Below, in pieces: positions 48,986 to 57,447 of a DNA stretch of 64,000 bases. The notes beneath the pieces were generated by a model, which was not told the DNA's origin, did not search any database, and worked only from the letters and a program-made list of their open reading frames with translations. Both the position numbers and the translations under genes were made by a program. Position 1 is the first letter of the stretch; the number at the start of each line of letters is the position of its first letter. This stretch comes from Elusimicrobiota bacterium (lineage in GTDB: Bacteria; Elusimicrobiota; Elusimicrobia; UBA1565; UBA9628). The DNA lies in the NCBI GenBank assembly GCA_030696455.1, contig JAUYSH010000116.1, positions 1 to 64,000 on the forward strand, given 5' to 3'.

Positions 48986-49848
48986 TTTAGTTCTCCCTTC
49001 AAGAACGCCATCAATATGTTCCGCGAGACCCTCAGCCGGTATTCGCGGGTCGAGCGAATATCATCGATCGGCGAAACGTCGTTGGTCAGCAATTCCGCGG
49101 CGGCGGTGATCGAGACGTCGTTTAGCCGCCGCCCCCGCAAGAACCGCTCGACCGCGTGCAGCCTGCGGACCGTCGGTGCCATGCTCCCGAAAGCGAGTCG
49201 TGCCTCCTCGAGTACTCCACCTTTGCCGTTCCAAAGAAGGCCGGCGAACACGGTCTTCGAAATCGCCTGCGCCGCCCGCGTCCCCACCTTCCTGAAAGCC
49301 CCCCGCGTCGGCGTTTTATCCGGGAAGGGAAGAAAAATCGCCTCGATGAGCTCCCCCGGCTTGAGCGTCGTCTTCTTCACCCCCGCGAAGATCTCGACCA
49401 GCGGCACCCCGCGACGTCCCTTCGGCCCCACCGCGCGCACCGTCGCCTCATACACCGCGAGCGCCGGGAAGGTGTCGCCCGCGGGAGACGCGTTGGCGAT
49501 ATTCCCGCCTATCGTGCCCCTGTTCTGTATCTGCGCCGCCCCGACGGTCGCGCACGCGGCCGTCAGAAGTGGAAATCGTTTCTTGAGGACGGGGTGCGCC
49601 TGTATCTGCGCGTGTGTGACCAGGCTTCCCAGGTCGACGCCGTCGCTCACGACGGTGATCTTCTTCCATTCCGCCACGCGCGAGAGGTCGAGCACGGCGC
49701 GCCCGTTGAGCTGCCCCATGTTCCAGCCCACCATGACGTCCGTGCCGCCCGCGAAGGGGAGCGCGGCGGGGGACTTGGCGTAGGCCTTCACCGCCTCGGC
49801 GGCGGAGCGCGGCGACAGCACCGTCATCGACTTCGCGTCGCCTCTCAT
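48982..49848 (-). CDS. Xanthine dehydrogenase-type FAD-binding subunit
   Basis: A 288-residue FAD subunit of the xanthine dehydrogenase/CO dehydrogenase medium-chain type. The FAD motifs LPFAGGTDVMVG near 33 and TVGAAQIQNRGTIGGNIANASPAGD near 105 are clear. It carries electrons from the 2Fe-2S subunit to the acceptor. The ATG at 49848 overlaps the 2Fe-2S gene stop and the 3' end overlaps the CitE-like gene, all by 4 nt. Purine specificity rests on the neighbourhood. Confidence 0.92.
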   Translation of the reverse strand: MRGDAKSMTVLSPRSAAEAVKAYAKSPAALPFAGGTDVMVGWNMGQLNGRAVLDLSRVAEWKKITVVSDGVDLGSLVTHAQIQAHPVLKKRFPLLTAACATVGAAQIQNRGTIGGNIANASPAGDTFPALAVYEATVRAVGPKGRRGVPLVEIFAGVKKTTLKPGELIEAIFLPFPDKTPTRGAFRKVGTRAAQAISKTVFAGLLWNGKGGVLEEARLAFGSMAPTVRRLHAVERFLRGRRLNDVSITAAAELLTNDVSPIDDIRSTREYRLRVSRNILMAFLKGELK

Positions 49849-50306
49849 TTCTTCCCGCCTTTGGCGGCCTTGAGCACCGACTTGACGATGTCCTGATAGC
49901 CGGTGCAGCGGCAGAGATTTCCCGACAGCGCCGTGCGGATCGACTTGTCGTCGCACTTCCCCTTGGACCGCACGTGCGCGTGCGCCGTCATCAGCATGCC
50001 CGGCGTGCAGATGCCGCACTGCGCGCCGCCGCAGGCGAGGAAGCCGGCCTGGAGCTTGGAGAGCTTCTCGGGGACGCCGAGGGACTCGACCGTCTCGATC
50101 TTGCGGCCGTCCGCCTGGCAGACGGGGATCAGGCAGGAGTTGACCGGCTCGCCGTCGAGGAGCACCGTGCAGGCGCCGCACTCGCCCTCGCCGCAGCCTT
50201 CCTTGGTGCCGGTGAGCGCGAGGTCCTCGCGCAGGGCGTCGATGAGCCGCTTGAACGGCGCGCCCTTGAACGATATTTTCTTACCGTTGACGGTGAGCTT
50301 GATCAT
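49845..50306 (-). CDS. Xanthine dehydrogenase-type 2Fe-2S subunit
   Basis: A 153-residue subunit with two 2Fe-2S clusters: the plant-type N-terminal one (GCGEGECGACTVLLDG with a further Cys in NSCLIPVC) and the helical one (CGGAQCGICTPG and GNLCRCTGYQDI). It passes electrons from the molybdenum centre to FAD. Overlaps both neighbours by 4 nt (ATGA). Confidence 0.95.
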   Translation of the reverse strand: MIKLTVNGKKISFKGAPFKRLIDALREDLALTGTKEGCGEGECGACTVLLDGEPVNSCLIPVCQADGRKIETVESLGVPEKLSKLQAGFLACGGAQCGICTPGMLMTAHAHVRSKGKCDDKSIRTALSGNLCRCTGYQDIVKSVLKAAKGGKK

Positions 50307-52480
50307 TTCAGGGCCTGGGATATTCGTTCCGGGGTCTGCGGCAAGGTCGGTATCATGCGGCCGGTCGCGTGCTTGACCGCGGCCGCGACGGCCGGCCCCG
50401 GTATGTCCATCGGCAATTCGCCCACGCCTTTGGCGCCGAACGGCCCGCGCGTGTAGGGCTTCTCGACGAGCAGCACCTGGAACGAAGGCGTGTCCAGGCT
50501 CGTCGGGATCACGTAGTTCGTGAGCTGGTTGTTGATCATCACGCCGTCCTTGAAGAGCGGCTCCTCGAGGAGCGCCCAGCCCAGGCCCTGGGTCGAGCCG
50601 CCGATGATCTGCCCCTCGGCGAGCAGGGGGTTGATCGCCTTGCCGATGTCCTGGGCGGTCGTGACCTTGACGAGGCGGACCTCGCAGGTGAGCTTGTCGA
50701 TCTCGAGGTCGACCGCGATGGCCGCGTAGGAGTAGACGCCGTACGCGTCGCCGCGATAGGTCGCGTCGTCCCAGGTCACCTCGGGGGGCTTCTCGTACTG
50801 CACCTCGAAGCGCCGCGCGGGCGCGCCCTTGCACAGGGCGGCGGCGGCCTTCTTGAGGTCGGCGGCCGTCTTTGGGACCCGGCCGAACTCGGCCTCGAAC
50901 GCCCGGCGCAGATCGTGCGTCGCGCGGGAGACCAGCCCGCCGACGACCATGCAGGTTCGAGACGCCACCGTGGGACCGGAATCGGGGACCTTATGGGTGT
51001 CGGGCGTCTCGACGGTGAACCATGACGCGGGCACGCCCAGCGCGTCGGCGGCGACCTGGGCGAACATCGTGTTCGTGCCCTGGCCGATCTCGGTCGAGGC
51101 GGCGAGCACGATCAGCTCGCCGTCCTTGGTCAGGGCGACGCCCGCGCGCGAGGCGAGATACACCTCGCCCGAGCCCGTGAAGCCGGCGCCGTGGTGGCAG
51201 ACGGCGAGGCCGATGCCCTTCCAGGTTTTATTTCTTTTGTTTTTGTTCCAACGGTCGTACTCTTTACGTTTAGAAACATATTTTGAGTGCTTGACCGTCT
51301 TTTGGAGGCACTCTTCTGCGCCCACCGATTCAACAAGGATCTGCCCCGTGGCCGTGGTCGATCCGAGCTTGAAGATATTGCGCTGTCGCAACGTCAACGA
51401 ATCAATTTTTAACGCGTCGGCGATCCTCTCCCAGTGCAGCTCCACGGCGAACAAGGTCTGCGGCGCGCCGAAGCCGCGGAACGCGCCGTTGGGAGGGGTG
51501 TGCGTCATGACCACCTTCGAGCGCACGCGCACGTTCGGGCATTCGTAGGCGCCGGCCGCGTGCAAGGTCCCGCGCGAGAGCACGACGCCGGACAAGGTCG
51601 CGTAGGCGCCGCCGTCCATGACGACCTCGATGTCCTGCGCGAGCAGCCGGCCGTCCTTGGCCAGGCCGGTGCGGTGGCGCACGAGCGCGGGGTGGCGCTT
51701 GGTCGTCGCGGCCATGTCCTCGTGGCGGTCGTAGGCGATCTTGACCGGGCGCCCGGCCTTGAGCGCGAGCAAAGCCGCGTGGCCGGCGAGCATGGAAGGG
51801 TACTCCTCCTTGCCGCCGAAGCCGCCGCCGGTGACGGTCTGGATGACCCGGATCTTGTCCTCGCCGCGGTTGAAGATCGCCTTCATCGCCTTGAGCACGT
51901 AGTACGGACACTGGAGCGAGCCGGTCACGATCAGCACGCCGTCCTCTTCGTAGGCCGCGATCGCGTTGTTCTCGATGTAGGCCTGCTCCTGCGAGGGGGT
52001 GCGGTACTCGCCCTCGACGACGACGTCGGCGGCGGCGAAGCCCGCGTCGAGGTCGCCGCGCTCGATCAGGTAGGACTTGAAGACCTTGTCGGACTTCTCC
52101 ATGTCGAAGACGGGCGGCAGCGCCTCGTACTCGATCTTGACGCGCTTGGCCGCCTCGTACGCGGTCGCGCGGTCCGGGTGCGCGATGAGGACGATGGCCT
52201 CCTCGCGATGGCGCACGATGCCGTCGGCGAGCAGGGGCTGATCGGCCTCGATCAAGGTCACGAGATTCTTCCCGGGTATATCCTTGGCGGTGACGACGAC
52301 GCATTCGTCCCAGGGGAAGGACGGGTCATAGGCGATCGACTTGATCTTGCCGTGCGGCACCGTGGAGCGGACCGTCACCCCGTGCCAGCAGCCAGGTATA
52401 TTGATGTCGTCGAGGTAGAGCGCGCGCCCCGTCAGCTTCGCGGGCCCGTCCCGCCTCGGCTCATTCTTCCCGACGCTCAT
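50303..52480 (-). CDS. Xanthine dehydrogenase-type molybdopterin-binding subunit
   Basis: A 725-residue molybdenum hydroxylase large subunit. Motifs: GGGFGGKEEYPSMLAGHAALLA for cofactor binding, AFRGFGAPQ, STEIGQGTNTMFAQVAADALGVP, and the catalytic Glu in GAKGVGELPMDIPGP near the end. It hydroxylates hypoxanthine or xanthine, or another N-heterocycle or aldehyde; the surrounding allantoin-pathway genes favour purines. The ATG at 52480 follows TAAGAT by 7 nt. First gene of a leftward operon of this subunit, 2Fe-2S, FAD, CitE-like and GNAT genes. Confidence 0.93.
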   Translation of the reverse strand: MSVGKNEPRRDGPAKLTGRALYLDDINIPGCWHGVTVRSTVPHGKIKSIAYDPSFPWDECVVVTAKDIPGKNLVTLIEADQPLLADGIVRHREEAIVLIAHPDRATAYEAAKRVKIEYEALPPVFDMEKSDKVFKSYLIERGDLDAGFAAADVVVEGEYRTPSQEQAYIENNAIAAYEEDGVLIVTGSLQCPYYVLKAMKAIFNRGEDKIRVIQTVTGGGFGGKEEYPSMLAGHAALLALKAGRPVKIAYDRHEDMAATTKRHPALVRHRTGLAKDGRLLAQDIEVVMDGGAYATLSGVVLSRGTLHAAGAYECPNVRVRSKVVMTHTPPNGAFRGFGAPQTLFAVELHWERIADALKIDSLTLRQRNIFKLGSTTATGQILVESVGAEECLQKTVKHSKYVSKRKEYDRWNKNKRNKTWKGIGLAVCHHGAGFTGSGEVYLASRAGVALTKDGELIVLAASTEIGQGTNTMFAQVAADALGVPASWFTVETPDTHKVPDSGPTVASRTCMVVGGLVSRATHDLRRAFEAEFGRVPKTAADLKKAAAALCKGAPARRFEVQYEKPPEVTWDDATYRGDAYGVYSYAAIAVDLEIDKLTCEVRLVKVTTAQDIGKAINPLLAEGQIIGGSTQGLGWALLEEPLFKDGVMINNQLTNYVIPTSLDTPSFQVLLVEKPYTRGPFGAKGVGELPMDIPGPAVAAAVKHATGRMIPTLPQTPERISQALK

Positions 52481-52487
52481 GCCCGAA

Positions 52488-52493
52488 ATCTTA
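52488..52493 (-). promoter_or_regulatory. -10-like element of the xanthine dehydrogenase operon
   Basis: TAAGAT, 7 nt before the ATG at 52480, close to the large inverted repeat at 52506-52570. Confidence 0.4.
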
Positions 52494-52505
52494 CCAAAGG
52501 GAAGC

Positions 52506-52570
52506 GGTGTCAGGCATTCCGGTATTTTCAGTATTTCGGCCAAAGTGAAAATACCGGAATGCCTGACACC
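52506..52570. repeat. Inverted repeat with perfect 25-bp arms (REP/MITE-like)
   Basis: Arms at 52506-52530 and 52546-52570 are perfect reverse complements around a 15-nt loop. The outer ends read GGTGTCAGGCATTCC and GGAATGCCTGACACC. There is no T-run, so it is not a standard terminator. It touches the stop of the cytochrome gene. One arm recurs at 38970-38998. Confidence 0.85.
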
Positions 52571-53370
52571 TACTTGGTTCCGGCGAGCGCGGTCATGTGG
52601 TCGAAGTAGGCCATGAGGTCGGCGAGTTCCTTGTTGGACAGCTCGTCGAAGTCGGGCATCTTGGTGCGGCGGAAGGCGGAGGGCTTCTTGATGAAGGCCT
52701 TGAGGAAGGATTTCTTCTGGTAGCGGGTGATGCCGCGCGGCTCGTTGAGGTCGGGGCCGACGGTGCCGCCGGCGCCGCTCATGGCGTGGCAGGAGATGCA
52801 GTCGCGGCGAAAGATCTTCCAGCCGCGCACCGCGGCCGCGTCGGGGGCGGCGCCCTTGGGGAGGGCCTGGGGATACTCGTCCTCGAGGACGGTCATCTTG
52901 ACGCTCGTGATCCGCCAGGGCCAGGGAAAGCCCTTGGCCGGGGTCTGCTCGGGGCCGGTCCAGACGAGGTAGAACGGTCCGGGGAGCACGCCCTTGGGCA
53001 TCATCCGCCAGGCGGGGGCGTCCGCGTCGGCGAAGGCGATCATGCCGCCGTCGTTGAGCAGCACGGAGACCCGGGCGTGAGAGCGGTAGCCGTCGAGCGC
53101 CTCGAAGAAGACCTCGCCGAGCACGTTCTCGCCCCAGGAGCCGCCGTACGCCGCCGTGAGCAGGTCCTTGAGCGGCACGGCCTTGTAGCGCATGCGCCGC
53201 TTGTAGAACGGGTCCTCGATCTCGATGGTCCGCGCCGCCGGGCGCTTGGCGAGGTCGGCGGGGGTCAGCTTCAGGACCTCCTTGTCGCCGGAAATAAAGG
53301 AAAGAACGGAAGGGGTGACCTCGCCGGCGCGCAACGGCACGGCGAGCAGGAGGGCGAGAAGGAGGAGCAT
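52570..53370 (-). CDS. Cytochrome c with an N-terminal molybdopterin-oxidoreductase-like domain
   Basis: A 266-residue exported protein: short signal peptide (LLLLALLLAVPLRA), a domain of about 150 residues resembling the SUOX-type fold (DPFYKRRMRYKAVPLKDLL, FEALDGYRSHA, LPGPFYLVW) but without an obvious cofactor Cys, then a c-type cytochrome with CISCH and a distal Met in TKMPDF. It may carry electrons in the periplasm, perhaps with the adjacent dehydrogenase operon. The link is inference. ATG 6 nt after TAGAAT. Confidence 0.75.
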   Translation of the reverse strand: MLLLLALLLAVPLRAGEVTPSVLSFISGDKEVLKLTPADLAKRPAARTIEIEDPFYKRRMRYKAVPLKDLLTAAYGGSWGENVLGEVFFEALDGYRSHARVSVLLNDGGMIAFADADAPAWRMMPKGVLPGPFYLVWTGPEQTPAKGFPWPWRITSVKMTVLEDEYPQALPKGAAPDAAAVRGWKIFRRDCISCHAMSGAGGTVGPDLNEPRGITRYQKKSFLKAFIKKPSAFRRTKMPDFDELSNKELADLMAYFDHMTALAGTK

Positions 53371-53376
53371 GAACGG

Positions 53377-53382
53377 ATTCTA
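53377..53382 (-). promoter_or_regulatory. -10-like element of the cytochrome c gene
   Basis: TAGAAT, 6 nt before the ATG at 53370; it overlaps the 3' end of the upstream gene. Confidence 0.4.
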
Positions 53383-55170
53383 CCGCTTCAGCGATACCAC
53401 GGGGAAGAACAAACCTTGGCGCTCGCGCGTCCACCAGACGCCGTCGGCGCGGCGGGCCTCCGCCGAGGCGAACGCGGTCTTGTGGCGGATGGCGCGGGCG
53501 TAGAGCGGCCGCGCGCCGCCGAGCGGGCTCGGGCCCATGAGGCCCGCGACGGACGGGCTGCCCTCGAGCAGGCGGAACAAAAGGTTGGCGAACCAGGGGC
53601 TGTCGCCCGGCTCGCCCAGCGCCGCGAACCAGAACTGCCAATCGAGGCGGGGCATGAAGGGCGCGATCACGGGCGGCGCGCGGCGCGGGTCTCCGGGCTT
53701 ATAAGGGAGGGGCCACTCGCGCCACTCGCGTCCGTCGGCTGAGACCTCGACGGAGATCTCGTCGCGCGTGCGGGTCATGAGCGAGAACAGGCCGTAGCCG
53801 TTGAAGGAGCGCAGGGGGGAGAGGACGCCGGCGAGCGCGCGCACGGGCGCCGGGGCATGGAAGCCCGTGATCGAGAGCGTTCCGAAAAGGCCGAGCGTCA
53901 ACGAAACGACCGCGACGATTCCGAGGCTCCAGGTCCGCGCCTTCGGCGCGGCGCTGCCGGCGGGGGCTTTCTCGATGCGGCGGAGGAAGCGGTCGTCGAG
54001 GCAGGCGAGGCACAGGACGACGGTCAGCAGATTGAAGAACCCGTAATTGCCGGTGGCGGCGATCAAGACCATCAGGATCGCGATCAAGCCCGCGCCCGCG
54101 GCGCGGGCGCGGCGCGGCAAAAGGATGAGGACCGGAGCGACGAGCTCTATCGTCAACAACGTCAGACAGGACGCTTTATGGAACCACAACGGCGAACGAT
54201 CGAACCACCACGCCAGCGGCGTCGGCAGCGGCTGGGTCCAGTAATGATAGGTCAGGGCGGTCAGGTCGCGCCACGACGGGTCGCCGGAGAACAGTTTGAC
54301 GAGGCCCGACTGCATCATCAGCTTGAACAGGAGGAGGCGTATCAGCCATAACGCCAAGCGCGAGGGCTCGGCGGCTTTTTTCCGCCACGGGGCGAGGAAG
54401 CAGGCGAGCAGGCCCGCTTCTAAAAGGAGCACGTCCCACTGGAAGCTCATGAAGTCCCCGCCGATCGCGCACAGGGACAGGTAAAGCGCCCAGCACAGCA
54501 GGGCGCAGGGGCCGGCGGCGACGCCGGCGATCAGGCCGAGCGAGGCGAGGCCGCCGAGCCAGCAATACGCCGTCAGCGCGGCGTCGGAGGCCGAGAGCCA
54601 GGCGGCGGTCGGGAGCAGCCAGTAGCGCGAGGCGCCGAGCTGGGCTCGGGCGGAGTCGAGCATCGCCGCGGCGGGCATGACGCCGTCGGAGCCGATGAGG
54701 CCCCGGACCTGGGAGCCGAAGGAGGCGAAGGCGATCAAATAGCACAGCCCGAGGCCGGCCAGGAACAGCCGCGCCGTGAAGCCCGCCGGCGCGGGCACGG
54801 TCGAGGAGCCCCACAGGAGGCGGGTCAGGCGCGCGAAGAACGGGCGGCGCGCGGCGATGAAGCGGTAGACGGCCTCGGAGACGAAAGCGACGCCCGGCGC
54901 GGCGTAGAATCGAGGGAGCCAGGAAAGCCCGGGCGCGTAGGCGAGGGCGCGCAGGGCGGCCTCGGCGCCGCGGGATGTTCGATCCGCCTCGAAGAGGTGA
55001 ATCGCCCCGAGGAAGGCCTCGCGCGGGATCTCGGGATGCCTCGCGGCGGCGCTTTGAAAGGGCTCGTAATCGACCTTGGCTCCGGTGGCGCGGCGCCAGC
55101 GCGCGATCCACAGGCGGCAGAACCCGCAGTCGCCGTCGAAGACGAGGACGGGACGCCGCTTCTCGCTCAT
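53380..55170 (-). CDS. DCC1-like thiol oxidoreductase fused to a lipase maturation factor-type membrane protein
   Basis: A 596-residue fusion. Residues 1-125 are a DUF393/DCC1-like thioredoxin-fold domain with VFDGDCGFCRLW (CxxC). The remainder is a multi-helix membrane protein of the lipase maturation factor type: FMSFQWDVLLLEAGLL, KLMMQSGLVKLFSGDPSW, LTALTYHYWTQPLPTPLAWW and FNGYGLFSLMTRTRDEI, with a soluble C-terminus (LDWQFWFAALGE). In animals LMF1 helps fold lipases in the ER; the bacterial role is unknown. ATG 6 nt after a TATAAT. Confidence 0.88.
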   Translation of the reverse strand: MSEKRRPVLVFDGDCGFCRLWIARWRRATGAKVDYEPFQSAAARHPEIPREAFLGAIHLFEADRTSRGAEAALRALAYAPGLSWLPRFYAAPGVAFVSEAVYRFIAARRPFFARLTRLLWGSSTVPAPAGFTARLFLAGLGLCYLIAFASFGSQVRGLIGSDGVMPAAAMLDSARAQLGASRYWLLPTAAWLSASDAALTAYCWLGGLASLGLIAGVAAGPCALLCWALYLSLCAIGGDFMSFQWDVLLLEAGLLACFLAPWRKKAAEPSRLALWLIRLLLFKLMMQSGLVKLFSGDPSWRDLTALTYHYWTQPLPTPLAWWFDRSPLWFHKASCLTLLTIELVAPVLILLPRRARAAGAGLIAILMVLIAATGNYGFFNLLTVVLCLACLDDRFLRRIEKAPAGSAAPKARTWSLGIVAVVSLTLGLFGTLSITGFHAPAPVRALAGVLSPLRSFNGYGLFSLMTRTRDEISVEVSADGREWREWPLPYKPGDPRRAPPVIAPFMPRLDWQFWFAALGEPGDSPWFANLLFRLLEGSPSVAGLMGPSPLGGARPLYARAIRHKTAFASAEARRADGVWWTRERQGLFFPVVSLKR

Positions 55171-55176
55171 GCGGCG

Positions 55177-55182
55177 ATTATA
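55177..55182 (-). promoter_or_regulatory. -10 element of the DCC1/LMF gene
   Basis: A consensus TATAAT, 6 nt before the ATG at 55170. Confidence 0.55.
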
Positions 55183-55196
55183 GCAGGGTCCGCGGG

Positions 55197-56468
55197 TCAG
55201 CGGGGGCGGCGGCGCGTGCGCCAGAACTTCCGGGAAGGGCGTCCGGGGACGGGGACCCCGCCGGGGCGATGCGCGCCGGCGGGCGTGTGCTGCTTCTGAG
55301 GGGGGCGCGGGCCGGTGTGGTGGTGGCCGTGAGGCGCCGCCGGGGCCGAGCGGTAGTCGAAGCCCTCGAGCGTGCGCCGCTCGATGCTCTTGCCGAGCTT
55401 GCGCTCGATCGTGCGGATCATCCCGTCGTCGACCGAGGTGACGAAAGTGTAGGCGTCGCCGGTCTTCGCGGCGCGGCCGGTGCGGCCGATGCGGTGGACG
55501 TAGGCCTCGGGCGTGTCGGTGATGTCGTAGTTGATGACGTGGGAGATCTGCGACACGTCGATGCCGCGCGCGGCGATGTCGGTGGCGACGAGCACGTGCA
55601 CCTTCCCCTCGCGGAAGGAGTCGAGCGCGGCCTTGCGGCGGTTTTGAGACAGATTGCCCTGCAAGGAAGTCGAGGAGTGTCCGGCCTCCTTGACCTTGTC
55701 GGCGATGCGCTTGGCGCGGTGCTTGGTGCGCGTGAAGACGAGCACGGACTCGCTGTCGATCTTCTGGAGCAAGGCGAGCAGCAGCGGCGTCTTGAGGTGC
55801 TCGACGACGGGATACAGGGCGTGGGTGACGGTGGTCAGCGCGACGTTGTGGTCGACCTGGACCGTGACGGGGTTGGTCAGGCACTCGTGGGCGAGGCCGC
55901 GCAGCGCGTCGGGCATCGTCGCCGAGAACAGCAAGGTCTGGCGCTGCTTGGGGATCTTCGCGAGGATCTTGCGGATCGACGGCAAAAAACCCATGTCGAA
56001 CATCTGGTCGGCCTCGTCGAGGACGAGCACCTCGACGCCGGCGGATTTGAAATGACCTTGCTCCATGTGGTCGATCAGGCGCCCCGGGCAGGCGACGACG
56101 ATCTCGCAGCGGCCGTGCAGGGCCTGGATCTGCTGGTGCATGCTGACGCCGCCGTACACCGTGGCGGCCCGTATGCCGGTGCCGCGGCCGAGGGCGTCGA
56201 AGCTCTCCTTGATCTGCTCGGCGAGCTCGCGGGTCGGGGCGACGATGAGGGCGCGGACATGGCCGCGCGCGCCGGAGCTCAGGCGGTGGAGTATGGGCAG
56301 GGCGAACGCGGCCGTCTTGCCGGTGCCCGTCTGGGCGAGGCCGAGGACGTCGCGGCCCTCGAGGACCTTGGGGATGGCCTGGACCTGGATGGGGGTGGGG
56401 GTGGTGTAGCCGTGCGACTTGAGGGCGGCGTTGAGGGTGGGGTGCAGATTGAAGGCTTCGAAGCTCAT
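55197..56468 (-). CDS. DEAD-box RNA helicase (RhlE-like)
   Basis: A 423-residue helicase with all core motifs: Q-motif YTTPTPIQVQAIP, I AQTGTGKT, Ia PTRELAEQ, II DEAD (VLDEADQMFDMGF), III SATMP, IV VLVFTRTK, V ATDIAARGIDV and VI HRIGRTGRA. The basic, Pro/His/Arg-rich tail (HHHTGPRPPQKQ, FWRTRRRPR) likely binds RNA. It remodels RNA in ribosome assembly or decay. Start at 56468 with AGGAG about 5 nt upstream. Confidence 0.94.
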   Translation of the reverse strand: MSFEAFNLHPTLNAALKSHGYTTPTPIQVQAIPKVLEGRDVLGLAQTGTGKTAAFALPILHRLSSGARGHVRALIVAPTRELAEQIKESFDALGRGTGIRAATVYGGVSMHQQIQALHGRCEIVVACPGRLIDHMEQGHFKSAGVEVLVLDEADQMFDMGFLPSIRKILAKIPKQRQTLLFSATMPDALRGLAHECLTNPVTVQVDHNVALTTVTHALYPVVEHLKTPLLLALLQKIDSESVLVFTRTKHRAKRIADKVKEAGHSSTSLQGNLSQNRRKAALDSFREGKVHVLVATDIAARGIDVSQISHVINYDITDTPEAYVHRIGRTGRAAKTGDAYTFVTSVDDGMIRTIERKLGKSIERRTLEGFDYRSAPAAPHGHHHTGPRPPQKQHTPAGAHRPGGVPVPGRPSRKFWRTRRRPR

Positions 56469-56725
56469 GGTTCTCCTGGAATAGTAAAGGCCGCCCCCAT
56501 CGAGGACGGCCAGCTGAACCGGTCGGTTCTGTCTTCGGGTGAGAAAAGCTTCCGGGGCTTGGGCCGCCGGACGGACGGTGTTCCGTTCCGACGCACATGG
56601 TACCAATCTTCGGGGGTCCCCGTCCAGGCGCCGGGCGTCACCGGCCTTCTACAACGAAGTCAGCCCGCGTCCATGGACCGCGCCGCCCCGAATCGTTAGA
56701 CTCCGGGGCCCAAGGAGATCAACCC
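56469..56725. other. Divergent intergenic region
   Basis: 257 bp between the helicase and the CBS gene. Close to the helicase it has a GGCCG...CGGCC stem in what would be the helicase mRNA leader; near the CBS side there is a TTAGACT. I see no small gene here. Confidence 0.4.
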
Positions 56726-57154
56726 ATGAAAGTCCGCGAGCTCATGACGAAGAATCCCGTTTGCTGCACGCCGGAGACGCCGCTGGCGGACGTCGCCAAG
56801 ACCATGTGCGAGCGCAACGTCGGAGAGCTGCCGGTGGTCGACAACGATCGCGACCTCAGGCCGCTCGGAGTCATCACCGACCGTGACATCGTCTGCCGTT
56901 CGCTCGCCCGGGCCCTTAACCCGCTGGAGCTGGCCGCGCGCGACTGCATGACGCGGACCGTCGTCTCCGTGACGCCGAACACGAGCCTCGAGGACTGCTG
57001 CCGGGTGCTCGAGGAGCGGCTCATACGCCGCGTCGTCGTCGACGAGAACGGCCGCTGCTGCGGCATCGTGTCCCAGGCGGACATCGCCCGCAAGTGCCCT
57101 TCCGACGTCACCAGCGAGGTCGTGCGCGAGGTCTCCCAGCCCGTCGCCGCCTGA
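56726..57154 (+). CDS. CBS-domain pair protein
   Basis: A 142-residue protein made of two CBS domains: VRELMTKNPVCCTPETPLADVAKTMCERNVGELPVVD..RPLGVITDRDIV and ARDCMTRTVVSVTPNTSLEDCCRVLEERLIRRVVVDE..CCGIVSQADIA. Such modules bind adenosine nucleotides and regulate partner proteins. Start at 56726 with AAGGAG 6 nt upstream. It precedes dodecin by 27 bp and is likely co-transcribed. Confidence 0.93.
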   Translation: MKVRELMTKNPVCCTPETPLADVAKTMCERNVGELPVVDNDRDLRPLGVITDRDIVCRSLARALNPLELAARDCMTRTVVSVTPNTSLEDCCRVLEERLIRRVVVDENGRCCGIVSQADIARKCPSDVTSEVVREVSQPVAA

Positions 57155-57181
57155 TCGCCGTCGATCCCACGGAGGTTCATC

Positions 57182-57412
57182 ATGTCCGTCATGAAAGTCA
57201 TCGAGGTCCTGGCGCAATCCGAGACGAGCTGGGAGGACGCCGCCCAGCAGGCCGTGAAGGAAGCGGGCAAGTCGGTGCGCAACATCAAATCGCTGTACGT
57301 CGAGAATTTCCAGGCGATCGTCGAGGACGGGCGCCTGGTCTTCCGTCTCGACGCCAAGATATCCTTCGCCGTCGACCCGGAGCATCAGGCCGCGGCCGCC
57401 GGAAAGCGCTAG
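57182..57412 (+). CDS. Dodecin-like flavin-binding protein
   Basis: A 76-residue protein of the dodecin family: KVIEVLAQSETSWEDAAQQAVKEAGKSVRNIKSLYVENFQAIVEDGRLVFRLDAKISFAV. The SWEDAA turn and three antiparallel strands are typical. Dodecins form 12-mers that store flavins. The usual flavin-stacking Trp is probably W17. GGAGGT ribosome-binding site upstream. Confidence 0.92.
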   Translation: MSVMKVIEVLAQSETSWEDAAQQAVKEAGKSVRNIKSLYVENFQAIVEDGRLVFRLDAKISFAVDPEHQAAAAGKR

Positions 57413-57447
57413 CCGCGCTGGCACGATCGTTGCGAGGTAAGGTCCCC

